DNA of 64,000 nt from assembly GCA_033852075.1 (NCBI GenBank), contig JAWSVC010000023.1, positions 36,138 through 100,137 on the forward strand. Direction: 5' to 3'. The stretch is from QZLE01 sp033852075. GTDB taxonomy: Bacteria > Pseudomonadota > Gammaproteobacteria > QZLD01. Position 1 is the stretch's first letter. Every line of letters starts with the position of its first letter. A model generated the notes under the pieces. That model ran no database searches. It worked only from the letters and a program-made list of their open reading frames with translations, and was not told where the DNA came from. Of the stretch, positions 54,693 to 63,702 are shown piece after piece. A program made the translations under genes and the position numbers.

Positions 54693-54721
54693 ATAATATG
54701 CATGCTTATCAAATAAAACAA
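54693..54721 (-). promoter_or_regulatory. Promoter of the leader-EamA unit
   Basis: On the minus strand, TTGTTT (54721-54716), a 17-base spacer and TATTAT (54698-54693) lie just upstream of the 35-codon leader ORF. The -35 element abuts the terminator of the upstream protease gene. Confidence 0.6.
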
Positions 54722-54723
54722 TC

Positions 54724-54750
54724 TTTTTATTTCAGGGCTCTAAAATAAAA
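54724..54750 (-). terminator. AT-rich terminator after the subtilase gene
   Basis: On the minus strand, CTTTTATTTTAG and CTGAAATAAAAAG form an imperfect hairpin with a 4-base AGCC loop, followed by ATTGTTTT. It is 10 bases beyond the protease stop. Confidence 0.6.
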
Positions 54751-54759
54751 GATTATTAC

Positions 54760-57378
54760 TTAATCGCATGAATCAACTTTTACCCAATATCCAGAACTTT
54801 GTTCCTTTAGTGAAGTGACCGTGCTATACCACATGGATCCTGTATAACCAAGGTGATCATCTGATCCATTAGCATACGCATTAGAAACATACCATACTGT
54901 TTCTGTGTAAGCTCTACCCTGCTGAACATGATCATAGTTGGTTTTAGTTATACATTCTCCTGATTGGTTATCGGTAATAGTTGCATCAAAGGTTGCAATT
55001 CCAACCAAATCAGTTTCATCACTTGCCTGCAAAGTTACATTATAAGTTCCTGGTTCAAGGTTGTCGTATGTACATGTAAAGTCATAGGTTCCTTCGCATG
55101 TAATCTGATCTCCACCTTCTATTTGTGCAGTAATACTTGAAATATCATTATTCGCATCAGTTGCACTTCCAAAAATGGTTAGTGTTCCGTTAAGCTCTGT
55201 GTATGAATGTTCAGTAATTACCGGAGCAACAGGATCTGGATTCGAGCATGTTCCAATAGAATAATAACCTTTAGGCATTTCCTTAATAGTTGTTATTTCA
55301 GAGCTTGATGTACCAAGCTCTTCATCACTACCTGATGTATACCATGTAGTAGTGCCATACCACCACCATCCGCTGATTTCGCTGTATGCTCTTCCAGCAG
55401 CCTCATGTTCTGAGTTTGTATTTGTGTATTGCTGACAAATAAATACTAATTCAATAGAATCAGCCTCAACAACTTCACTTACCAAACCACCTTCATCAAT
55501 TGCTCTAGCTCTGATTGTATATGTACCCTCTTCCATTTCAGAACTGCTGTATGAGAATTCATATGAGCCATCAACAGTTATCCAATCTTCACTGTTATTT
55601 ATAGCAATTTCAATATGATCTAAATCGCTATCTGGATCATTGGCTGCACCAGTAACAGTAAATGCTAAACCGTTAGCTTCTACAGATAGGGATTCTATAA
55701 CCGGTGGGTTTCTTGGAACTTCAGGAGAGATAAAACATACTTCTTCTGACCATTCACTATTATTCGATGCTCTATCAACGGCATAAGCTTTAACGCAGTG
55801 CTGTCCTGCCTCAAGAGTTACATATTTTATTTGCTCTGTAACGGTAACGCTTGTTTCTGATGTATCAATATCAATGGTGCTATACTCATTTTCATCAACA
55901 TATAAAACAATACTGTCTAGATCCGAATCAACATCAGATGCTGTAATTGCAACTAATTCAAATTTTTCATTTGCTGTAGTGCTAACAGAATCAATTTCTG
56001 GCGGATTTGTAACAATATCTCCTATTGCAGCAAGAAGATCAATTCTGCGTTTATCTTCATCACCAATAACTGTGATACCAGTTTCTTGATAGTTAGAAAC
56101 CAATAAATCTTTATCGAGTGCAAGTTCTGGTTTCGCTTGTAGTAGCTGTGCTGTCATACCTGCAGCTGCTGGTGTTGCGGATGATGTTCCACCAAGAGTC
56201 CAAGTACCACCACCGCATAATGCACACTCAACTTCCTCAGATGGAGCATATAGATCTAGCATTGGCGCCTTGTTTGAATAACATGTGCGTTCATTAACAA
56301 GTCTTTCATCATCATCACAATACGCTGGACTAAATGGTTCATAGTTTGCGTCATCTTCATCCCAAACAGAACCTATTGAAATTACGTTATCAGAACATGC
56401 AGGGCTGGCCATTGCATTTGTATATCCATCATTACCAGATGCGGCAAATACAACAATTCCATTTTCAAGTGCTGTTGCAGCTGCCTCATGGATAACACCT
56501 GTATTACATGCGTAGTAATACTTTTCTCCCCCAAGTGACATACTGATAATTTTAATTGGTGGCCCACCTGCTACACCATCTTTATTCTCGATTACCCAGT
56601 TGATAGCATTAGCGATAGTTGAATTATATGCATTAGGAAAAACTGTAAGTGCATATAGGCCTGAATCTGGTGCATATCTTCTAGCAATAGATGCTGTTCC
56701 TGTTCCGTGATAACAATCGTTTAGTTCTTGAGAAAAAATTGGCTCACCTGGATCAGAAAAGTTTTCACCAGCAAAAACTACACCGTTTGGTAGTTCAGTG
56801 CTACCCCCAAGCTCTTCATGTAATAAGTCAAAATGCGAATCTATTATGGCTATACCTACATCTTTACCAGTATAACCGCTTGCTGCCGCAACATCACTAC
56901 CGGTTAAAGCCCTTCCTTCAACGGTAAATAGCTTATTAAGAGTATCGACTTCAATCGATTCTACATCAGAAAATTGGGCTATTTGTTCTGCAACTTCAAT
57001 AGATGGAATATAACCAGCTATTGCATTTTGCAATCTAAGTTGTATCGCAGGAGTAAATCCTTTTGCAAAGGAAGTATTATATAAACCTGATTGCTGAAGC
57101 GATTCTAAAAATTGCTGCTGTTTTGCAAGGTTCTTTTGAATTAATTCATTGATTTTGCTATTTCCAAAAAGCATAGAGGTTTTGTTTTGTTCTTGTAATT
57201 TAATTATTACCCTTACCTGATTGGTATCAGCTTTAAGCATGGATAACGTTGATGCTGAAACTTTCTCAAATTTTTCATATAAATCTGCTGAAATTTTTGT
57301 TTCGAAATTTTCAGTTGCGTATGAACTTACGGATGTCACCAATAGAATAGATGACATCAAAATGGATTTTAAAAACAT
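54760..57378 (-). CDS. Secreted S8 subtilisin-like protease with Ig-like and PHA-depolymerase-type C-terminal modules
   Basis: This 872-residue secreted protease has a signal peptide ending SSYA and a propeptide (about 21-150). The S8 domain has Asp180 (IAIIDSHFD), His224 (YHGTGTAS), Asn316 (AASGNDG) and Ser399 (GGTSSATP). The His motif lacks the usual second His-Val. After about 450 there are Ig-like repeats (PEIDSVST..., PPVIESLS..., PVITEHSY...). Two modules of about 60 residues follow with H-x-x-x-GRAY, YxxGSxxxLG and a GYY/GYW-x-x-x-x-C end. The latter resemble the C-terminal module of extracellular PHA depolymerases and some vibrio enzymes. ATG at 57378 follows AGGAGGG with good spacing. 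Confidence 0.88.
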   Translation of the reverse strand: MFLKSILMSSILLVTSVSSYATENFETKISADLYEKFEKVSASTLSMLKADTNQVRVIIKLQEQNKTSMLFGNSKINELIQKNLAKQQQFLESLQQSGLYNTSFAKGFTPAIQLRLQNAIAGYIPSIEVAEQIAQFSDVESIEVDTLNKLFTVEGRALTGSDVAAASGYTGKDVGIAIIDSHFDLLHEELGGSTELPNGVVFAGENFSDPGEPIFSQELNDCYHGTGTASIARRYAPDSGLYALTVFPNAYNSTIANAINWVIENKDGVAGGPPIKIISMSLGGEKYYYACNTGVIHEAAATALENGIVVFAASGNDGYTNAMASPACSDNVISIGSVWDEDDANYEPFSPAYCDDDERLVNERTCYSNKAPMLDLYAPSEEVECALCGGGTWTLGGTSSATPAAAGMTAQLLQAKPELALDKDLLVSNYQETGITVIGDEDKRRIDLLAAIGDIVTNPPEIDSVSTTANEKFELVAITASDVDSDLDSIVLYVDENEYSTIDIDTSETSVTVTEQIKYVTLEAGQHCVKAYAVDRASNNSEWSEEVCFISPEVPRNPPVIESLSVEANGLAFTVTGAANDPDSDLDHIEIAINNSEDWITVDGSYEFSYSSSEMEEGTYTIRARAIDEGGLVSEVVEADSIELVFICQQYTNTNSEHEAAGRAYSEISGWWWYGTTTWYTSGSDEELGTSSSEITTIKEMPKGYYSIGTCSNPDPVAPVITEHSYTELNGTLTIFGSATDANNDISSITAQIEGGDQITCEGTYDFTCTYDNLEPGTYNVTLQASDETDLVGIATFDATITDNQSGECITKTNYDHVQQGRAYTETVWYVSNAYANGSDDHLGYTGSMWYSTVTSLKEQSSGYWVKVDSCD

Positions 57379-57544
57379 CAAGGAATCCCTCCTACGTAGA
57401 ATGTTAATTATTATATTTTCCTATTAATAATCACAATCATATTGTTGATCTTAATAGTTTTTATTTGTAAGACTTTATTTTCTAGCAGCTTAGTCTTTTG
57501 CCAATCCTAATAAAAGTTTATTTAAACGACCTTTTAGGACTAGT

Positions 57545-58012
57545 TCAATAGCTTACCGTATTTTCTGCCTCTAGTTCAAGCTCATATAAAGAATTTGGTA
57601 AAGTTTCAATAAAATCTTTAATTTGATCTCTAACTATACGGTAGCAATTTAATTTTCTTTGCTCGCCTTCAACTAATGCTGCCATCTTAGGAGGGTCATC
57701 AAAACTCTTATGTATAACGATGGCATTTGCGGGAAATACAGGGCATGATTGCTGAGCATTGTCACAAACAGTTACAACAAAATCGAAATCAATATGTAAA
57801 AGTTCGTCTACATGTTGAGATTTATGATTCGTTATATCAATACCAACCTCCTGCATAACTTTTACAGCATTTGGATTTAACCCATGCATTTCAACTCCTG
57901 CTGAATAAGCTTCAATCTGATCAGATTTAAGCGTATTTGCCCACCCTTCTGCCATTTGGCTTCTGCAAGAATTACCTGTACACAGGAATAAAATTTTAAC
58001 TTTGTTGTCCAT
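57545..58012 (-). CDS. arsC: Arsenate reductase, thioredoxin-coupled (low-MW phosphatase fold)
   Basis: This 155-residue protein has the P-loop CTGNSCRS (Cys11, Arg17) and the redox pair in VTVCDNAQQSCPVFP. The late Asp lies in the loop KSFDDPPKM. This combination defines the ArsC family of the low-molecular-weight tyrosine phosphatase fold, which reduces arsenate using thioredoxin. No arsR, arsB or acr3 gene is in the window, so it is an isolated gene here. Confidence 0.9.
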   Translation of the reverse strand: MDNKVKILFLCTGNSCRSQMAEGWANTLKSDQIEAYSAGVEMHGLNPNAVKVMQEVGIDITNHKSQHVDELLHIDFDFVVTVCDNAQQSCPVFPANAIVIHKSFDDPPKMAALVEGEQRKLNCYRIVRDQIKDFIETLPNSLYELELEAENTVSY

Positions 58013-58079
58013 TTATTTCCCTCTTTATCACTCAAATGCGATCATTTTTCCCTAACATCTAAACATTAACACTATAATA

Positions 58080-60011
58080 TTATTTTTTTAATCTCGGAAT
58101 AAGTGATTTTCTATCATTGCCGATTAAATAACTCTTACCCATAATTTTTAATGACTTTCTTAATAATGGCCAGTTTTTCGAATCATGATATCTTAAGAAT
58201 GCTTTCTGAATACGCCTCTGATTCCCTTTTTTTACATTTTTAATTTTACGACTCTCTTTACTAATTCTATGAGTCACATCCAAATCAGAGAAATACATAG
58301 CAGCAGCTCTGGTCATCGGGGTTGGATAGAAATTTTGCACCTGATCAACTCTGAATTTATTCTTTTTTAACCAAATAGCTAATTCAAGCATATCGTTATC
58401 AGAAGTACCTGGATGGCCAGCTATAAAATATGGAATTATATATTGTTCTTTTCCATGCTCTTTAGAGAATTGCGAAAACAGTTGGATAAAACGCTCAAAC
58501 AATTCAATCTCAGGTTTGTGCATTAAACTCAGAACGTTTTTTTGGGAATGTTCTGGGGCAATTTTCAGGTATCCACCAGTATGGTGTGCAGCTAGTTCAC
58601 GGATATATTTTTTTGACCGTAGAGCAAGGTCATATCTAACACCCGAACCAATCAAAATCTTTTTTATGCCGGCAAGTTTTCTGGTTTGGCCATATAACTT
58701 TATAAGATCACCATGATCTGTGTTTAAATTTTGACATATTTTAGGGTAAAGGCATGATTGTCTATTGCATTTCTTGCATGATTCAAATTCTTTACCCTTC
58801 ATTTTATACATGTTTGCACTAGGGCCACCAATATCACTTATTATCCCGGTAAAGCCGGGAACATTATCCTTAATGTGCTCAATTTCATTTAAAATTGACT
58901 GTTCAGATCGAGACTGAATAAATTTCCCTTCATGTGAACCTATAGAACAAAAACTGCATCCTCCAAAACATCCACGCATAATATTTACAGAAAACCTTAT
59001 CATTTCATAACCTGTCATTTTATATGAGTTATATGCAGGATGAGGAACTCGTTTAAATGGAAGATCATAAATATAATCAAGCTCTTCTGTTGTCAGCGGT
59101 TCTGCTGGCGGATTGTGCCAAATATATCTGTCACCATGAGCCTGAATAATCGGTAATGAACTATAAGGATTTATATGTTGGTGAAATTGATAATTTGCAT
59201 GTGCATATAACGAGGGATTAATAGCGACATCATCATAAGATGGCAATTTTACAATGTAGTTTTCTTTTGCTGATTTATTCGATTTTTTTACCTGTTTATC
59301 TGGTATATTAGTTTTATCATCGATCTTAATATTATCTGGAATATTGGATAATGGAATAACCGTTCCGGCAAGATCGTTCAGTATTTGAATCTTATCTCCT
59401 TTAGAAAGTCGATACGATATTTCGGCAAGTTGGCGTTCGCCGTTCCCATAAACAAGCATATCCGCTTTGGAATCGATAAGTATTGATCTGCGAACTTTGT
59501 CGGACCAATAATCATAATGAGCAATGCGTCTGAGACTTGCTTCTATTCCTCCTAAAATAATGGGAACATCTTTAAACGCTTCCCTGCATCGCTGACTATA
59601 TACGATTACAGAACGATCGGGTCTTTTATTTATATTTCCGTCAGGAGAAAATGCGTCATTACTACGGATTTTTTTGTCAGCAGTATACTTATTGACCATT
59701 GAGTCCATATTCCCCGAAGTTACGCCAAAAAATAGATTTGGTTTACCTAACCGTTTAAAATCATGAACATTATTCCAATCAGGTTGGTCTATGATACCTA
59801 CTCTATAGCCTAACGATTCTAAGAAACGACCAATTATCGCCATTCCATAACTGGGGTGATCAACATATGCATCACCTGTAACAATAATAATATCGCAACT
59901 ATCCCAACCAAGCTTATCCATTTCATTCTTGGTTCTTGGTAAGAAATTTGAAACCCCATAGCATTCAGCCCAGTATTTTGGGTAATGCAAAATATTATTA
60001 TACGAAAACAC
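58080..60011 (-). CDS. YgiQ-family radical SAM protein
   Basis: This is a 643-residue protein. The N-terminal B12-binding-like part (GWDSCDIIIVTGDAYVDHPS, YGMAIIGRFLESLGY) is followed by the radical SAM motif CFGGCSFCSIGSHEG (CxxxCxxC). Other family segments are ISDIGGPSANMYKMKG, a Cys cluster CKKCNRQSCLYPKIC, and QVQNFYPTPMTRAAAMYF. E. coli YgiQ is about 740 residues; this version is shorter at the C-terminus and has a charged insert around 230-255. The start is GTG at 60011. The reaction of the family is not established. Confidence 0.92.
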   Translation of the reverse strand: MFSYNNILHYPKYWAECYGVSNFLPRTKNEMDKLGWDSCDIIIVTGDAYVDHPSYGMAIIGRFLESLGYRVGIIDQPDWNNVHDFKRLGKPNLFFGVTSGNMDSMVNKYTADKKIRSNDAFSPDGNINKRPDRSVIVYSQRCREAFKDVPIILGGIEASLRRIAHYDYWSDKVRRSILIDSKADMLVYGNGERQLAEISYRLSKGDKIQILNDLAGTVIPLSNIPDNIKIDDKTNIPDKQVKKSNKSAKENYIVKLPSYDDVAINPSLYAHANYQFHQHINPYSSLPIIQAHGDRYIWHNPPAEPLTTEELDYIYDLPFKRVPHPAYNSYKMTGYEMIRFSVNIMRGCFGGCSFCSIGSHEGKFIQSRSEQSILNEIEHIKDNVPGFTGIISDIGGPSANMYKMKGKEFESCKKCNRQSCLYPKICQNLNTDHGDLIKLYGQTRKLAGIKKILIGSGVRYDLALRSKKYIRELAAHHTGGYLKIAPEHSQKNVLSLMHKPEIELFERFIQLFSQFSKEHGKEQYIIPYFIAGHPGTSDNDMLELAIWLKKNKFRVDQVQNFYPTPMTRAAAMYFSDLDVTHRISKESRKIKNVKKGNQRRIQKAFLRYHDSKNWPLLRKSLKIMGKSYLIGNDRKSLIPRLKK

Positions 60012-60143
60012 TAAGGTATCCTAATTTATAAAATAAAAGTGACTTGCTTAACTATATCAAAATCAACCGCCATGAGCAGCTTGAAACATTAAGATTTTTC
60101 AACTAAATATATTATATAATTATTATTTTTTATCGGTGAATAA

Positions 60144-60965
60144 ATGCCTTACTTTAATACTGGCGAAATCGATCTTTATTATGAATTATTAGGTTCTGGT
60201 GACGAATATATAGTATTTCTAAATGGCGTCATGATGAACACCGATACTTGGATGGTTCAAGCTAAAGGGCTTAAAGAAAATCATAAGATCTTGCTTAGTG
60301 ATTTTAGGGGACAAGGCCGTTCATCTAAGCCGGACATGAATTATACCTTTGAAATGCATGTGAATGATCTTAAATCATTATTAGATGAGCTTGGTATTAA
60401 AAAAGCTCACTTTGTAGGTACATCTTATGGCGCAGAAGTGGGAATGTATTATGCGTTAAAGTATCCAGAATATGTACAAAGTTTGATACTTGCTACTGCA
60501 GTCAGTGAATCAGATTATTTACTAAAACAAAAGATAGAGACTTGGATAATAGCAGCAAAACACGCATTAACACTTGGCAAACAAGCAAAATATGATTTTT
60601 TTGCAACTTGTGCCCCACTTAATTTCTCATCCGTTTTTTTAGAGAGAAATCCTGGGTTTGTAAATGATAAAGCCAGTATAGTTTCTGAATTTCCTGATGA
60701 ATGGTTTGTGGCGTTCATAAGACTATGCGAATGTTTTCAAGGATTTGATATTACTAATGAATTACATAACATTAAAACCCCGACTTTAATTATTGCTGCC
60801 GAATACGATGACCTTAAAACCGTCAGATATTCATCAATACTATCCAGCAAAATTCCAAATTCAGAGTCGGTTATTGTTATGAATGCAGGGCATTCTATGG
60901 TTATAGAAAATTCTGCGGAATTTCAAACCTGCGTCATTGGTTTTATTGATAAATATAAATTATAA
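60144..60965 (+). CDS. Alpha/beta-hydrolase
   Basis: This is a 273-residue protein. It has the oxyanion region FLNGVMMNTDTW (Asn-Gly in place of His-Gly), LSDFRGQGRSSKP, nucleophile GTSYGAEVG, acid in AAEYDDLKT and catalytic His in NAGHSMVIENS. The triad is complete. It resembles esterase/3-oxoadipate-lactonase-like hydrolases but the substrate is unknown. Its last 6 bases overlap the convergent DUF2520 gene. Confidence 0.88.
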   Translation: MPYFNTGEIDLYYELLGSGDEYIVFLNGVMMNTDTWMVQAKGLKENHKILLSDFRGQGRSSKPDMNYTFEMHVNDLKSLLDELGIKKAHFVGTSYGAEVGMYYALKYPEYVQSLILATAVSESDYLLKQKIETWIIAAKHALTLGKQAKYDFFATCAPLNFSSVFLERNPGFVNDKASIVSEFPDEWFVAFIRLCECFQGFDITNELHNIKTPTLIIAAEYDDLKTVRYSSILSSKIPNSESVIVMNAGHSMVIENSAEFQTCVIGFIDKYKL

Positions 60966-61832
60966 CCTTAACAGGTTCTTAATTGCATTAAGGTCATCAG
61001 GGTTAGCCATCCCCTGATTTTCAGATAATGAAACAGTCTCCAAACCAAGCATCTTGTAGACGGTTAATAAATGCTTGTCGTTTTCAATACTTAACGCTTC
61101 CAAGTGTTTAGAAATAGTTGCTATATCACCTCGTGATATTGGGCCAGTTAATGCGTCGGCTGGTGATGATAAAAAAACATTATTCAATGTATCTTTTGAT
61201 ATTGTTTCAATAATCCTTGTAGCTATATCTCTATTGACTCCTGCTTTTTCATAGGTCGAAATACCAATCTCGATCAATGTATTTAGATAATTGCATGATA
61301 AAACAGCTGCTGCATGGTAAAGAGCTTTTTTTGAAGGATCAATATCAAAACAGTTTGCTCCTGATTGTTTAAAAACATCTTTTAATTTGTTTACTGCAAG
61401 CTCATCACCTTCAAAACCACAAAATGTTCCTGCAAAGGTTTCGGCGGCTTTTTCTGGTTCTGCAAAACTTTTTATTGGATGTATGCTGGCAACTAATTGA
61501 ATATTATTATTGACGTCACGTAATGCAGAAGAAGGTAACGCTCCGCTACAATGAGCAAATATTGTCGATTTACCAGAAGACATTGATTTGGATATTTCAT
61601 TACAAGTGTTAATTATAAGATCATCTGGAGTTAATATAAGATTAATATCTGCTTTAGGTAATGATTCAGTTGAAGTAACGAAATCTTCAGCCTTAATTTT
61701 ATCGTACAAAATAGATAGTTGAGTAGAATTGCAATCACATATTGCACCTAATTCAACATTGGGATTTTTATTTAAAATAATTGCCAACGAAGCCCCAGCC
61801 TTACCAGCACCAATGATATTAATTTTCATCAT
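60960..61832 (-). CDS. Rossmann-fold DUF2520 protein (ProC-like)
   Basis: This protein of about 290 residues has a dinucleotide-binding start INIIGAGKAGASLAIIL, a beta-alpha-beta core with AHCSGALPSSAL and ASIHPIKSFAEPE, and a C-terminal helical DUF2520 domain (KKALYHAAAVLSCNYLNTLI, DALTGPISRGD). It resembles pyrroline-5-carboxylate or ketopantoate reductases in fold, but its reaction is unknown. ATG at 61832 (or 61829) is chosen because the open frame further upstream encodes no dinucleotide fold and would overlap the divergent permease gene. Confidence 0.87.
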   Translation of the reverse strand: MMKINIIGAGKAGASLAIILNKNPNVELGAICDCNSTQLSILYDKIKAEDFVTSTESLPKADINLILTPDDLIINTCNEISKSMSSGKSTIFAHCSGALPSSALRDVNNNIQLVASIHPIKSFAEPEKAAETFAGTFCGFEGDELAVNKLKDVFKQSGANCFDIDPSKKALYHAAAVLSCNYLNTLIEIGISTYEKAGVNRDIATRIIETISKDTLNNVFLSSPADALTGPISRGDIATISKHLEALSIENDKHLLTVYKMLGLETVSLSENQGMANPDDLNAIKNLLRL

Positions 61833-61930
61833 AGTCTTATCAATCTTTATAAATTTGTGTAAAAAGAATAGCAGCTTGAAGATATTGGTAAAGGTATTTA
61901 ATATTGATTTTTTCAATGCGATTCTAGTAA

Positions 61931-62926
61931 ATGCAAAAATCAAACGACTTTATCTTTAAGCAACACAATAAGTTAGCAATATCTTTATTGCTAATATTGG
62001 TAATATTATTCTTCGTATCTTTATTTGTCGGTAGAATACCTACGACTTTTGCGGATATCTTTTCTGATAAAAAAATATTTGAAGTTATTTATGAACTTAG
62101 ATTGCCAAGAATTATTGCGGCAATATTTATTGGTGTTGGGCTTGCAGGAAGTGGCGCCGTATACCAGGCGTTATTTAGAAATCCCCTTGTATCCCCAGAT
62201 ATTTTAGGGGTTACTGCTGGATGTACTCTGGGGGCGACTATAGCACTTATTATTGGATTTGATTCAATATTATATGTGCAGTTTTTTTCATTTTCCTGTG
62301 GATTAATAGCGGTATTTATAGCGCTTTATATATCTAAGCTCATCGCTCCCAATCAAATTATTACACTTATTCTTATAGGTCTCATCATAACAGCAACTTT
62401 TAATGCATTTTTATTATGCCTTAAATATATTGCTGATCCTTACGATGAATTACCAGCAATAATTTTCTGGATTATGGGAGGACTTTATAAAATAGGCTGG
62501 CGTGAATCAATTATGATCTTTGTTTCTACAGCGATTAGCTTTGCTGGAATTTATAAAATTAGATTTCGACTCAATATTCTCTCACTTGGTGAAATTCATG
62601 CAAAATCTCTTGGTGTAAATTATTCATTAAATAAAATTCTTTTAATTTTTATAACATCAATCATAATAAGTTTAATAATATCCAACTGTGGTCAAATAGG
62701 CTGGATCGCCTTGGTTGTTCCACATTTAGCCAGGGTATTAGTTGGTTCAGACCATAAAAAAATGATACCAATTGCCCTGATAATTGGAGCCATAATGATG
62801 CTGTTGTTTGATGATCTTGCCAGATCAATAACCTCTGCCGAATTACCAATTTCAATTTTTACATCCTTGATTGGTGCTCCGATATTCGGTTTTTTATTGA
62901 TAAAAAACAGAGGATCTAATTGGTAA
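61931..62926 (+). CDS. FecCD-family ABC transporter permease
   Basis: This 331-residue protein has about nine to ten hydrophobic segments and the FecCD/BtuC signatures: LRLPRIIAAIFIGVGLAGSG, AVYQALFRNPLVSPDILGVT, and GWIALVVPHLARVLVGSDH near the end. Such permeases import iron-siderophore, haem or cobalamin. The ATPase gene starts within its stop codon (TAATG). No substrate-binding protein or TonB receptor gene is in the window, so the ligand cannot be named. Confidence 0.92.
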   Translation: MQKSNDFIFKQHNKLAISLLLILVILFFVSLFVGRIPTTFADIFSDKKIFEVIYELRLPRIIAAIFIGVGLAGSGAVYQALFRNPLVSPDILGVTAGCTLGATIALIIGFDSILYVQFFSFSCGLIAVFIALYISKLIAPNQIITLILIGLIITATFNAFLLCLKYIADPYDELPAIIFWIMGGLYKIGWRESIMIFVSTAISFAGIYKIRFRLNILSLGEIHAKSLGVNYSLNKILLIFITSIIISLIISNCGQIGWIALVVPHLARVLVGSDHKKMIPIALIIGAIMMLLFDDLARSITSAELPISIFTSLIGAPIFGFLLIKNRGSNW

Positions 62927-63693
62927 TGTCATTAAAGATAGACTCTATCTGTTTTAGTTATAACCATTCACGCGTTCTTAACGATATTACACTAGATATT
63001 GCCAAAGGCAGTTTTTGCGCTGTATTGGGTTGTAATGGTTCAGGAAAAACTACTTTTCTTAAGTGTATAAATAGATTATTAATACCTGATTCAGGCTGTA
63101 TATCAATAGATGGGCAAGATATAAAAACTTTATCTCAAAATGAAATTGCAAAACAGATTAGTTATGTACCCCAGGAACACGACAATATAGCCTCCTACTC
63201 TGTTCTTGATGTTATTGTAATGGGATTTTCTCCATATCTTGGTGTTGGACAATTACCCAATTCAAATCATTACAATCATGTTAAAGAAGTTCTTGCAAAT
63301 TTAAACGCAAGCTATTTAGAAAATAAGTTATTTAATCAGATATCTGGAGGTGAAAGACAAATAGCATTAATAGCAAGGGCTTTGGTTCAAAACAGCCAGA
63401 TAATTCTTTTAGATGAGCCAACTAATCATTTGGATTTTAGTCGTAAGTCACTACTTTTGAAGCTGCTTAAAAGAATATGTATTGAAGAACAAAAAACGAT
63501 AATTACCACCACTCATGACCCAAATCTTATAACAGCAATAGCTGACCAAGTTATAATGTTTAAGAATGGAGAGGTATATTGCCAAGGAAGTTCATGCGAC
63601 ACTCTATCCAGGACCAATATATCAGAGGTTTATGATGTGCATGTTAATACTTTTACCGCAGATAACGGAAAGGTATTTTTTTATGCTGAATGA
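62926..63693 (+). CDS. FecE/BtuD-type ABC transporter ATP-binding protein
   Basis: This protein of about 255 residues has Walker A GCNGSGKTT, Q-loop in SYVPQEHDN, signature ISGGERQIALIARAL, Walker B IILLDEPTNHLD and the switch His in TTTHDPN. The motif TNHLD and length fit the iron-siderophore/cobalamin ATPases. ATG at 62926 overlaps the permease stop, so the two are coupled. It is the motor of the same importer. Confidence 0.92.
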   Translation: MSLKIDSICFSYNHSRVLNDITLDIAKGSFCAVLGCNGSGKTTFLKCINRLLIPDSGCISIDGQDIKTLSQNEIAKQISYVPQEHDNIASYSVLDVIVMGFSPYLGVGQLPNSNHYNHVKEVLANLNASYLENKLFNQISGGERQIALIARALVQNSQIILLDEPTNHLDFSRKSLLLKLLKRICIEEQKTIITTTHDPNLITAIADQVIMFKNGEVYCQGSSCDTLSRTNISEVYDVHVNTFTADNGKVFFYAE

Positions 63694-63702
63694 AGTTAAG
63701 AC

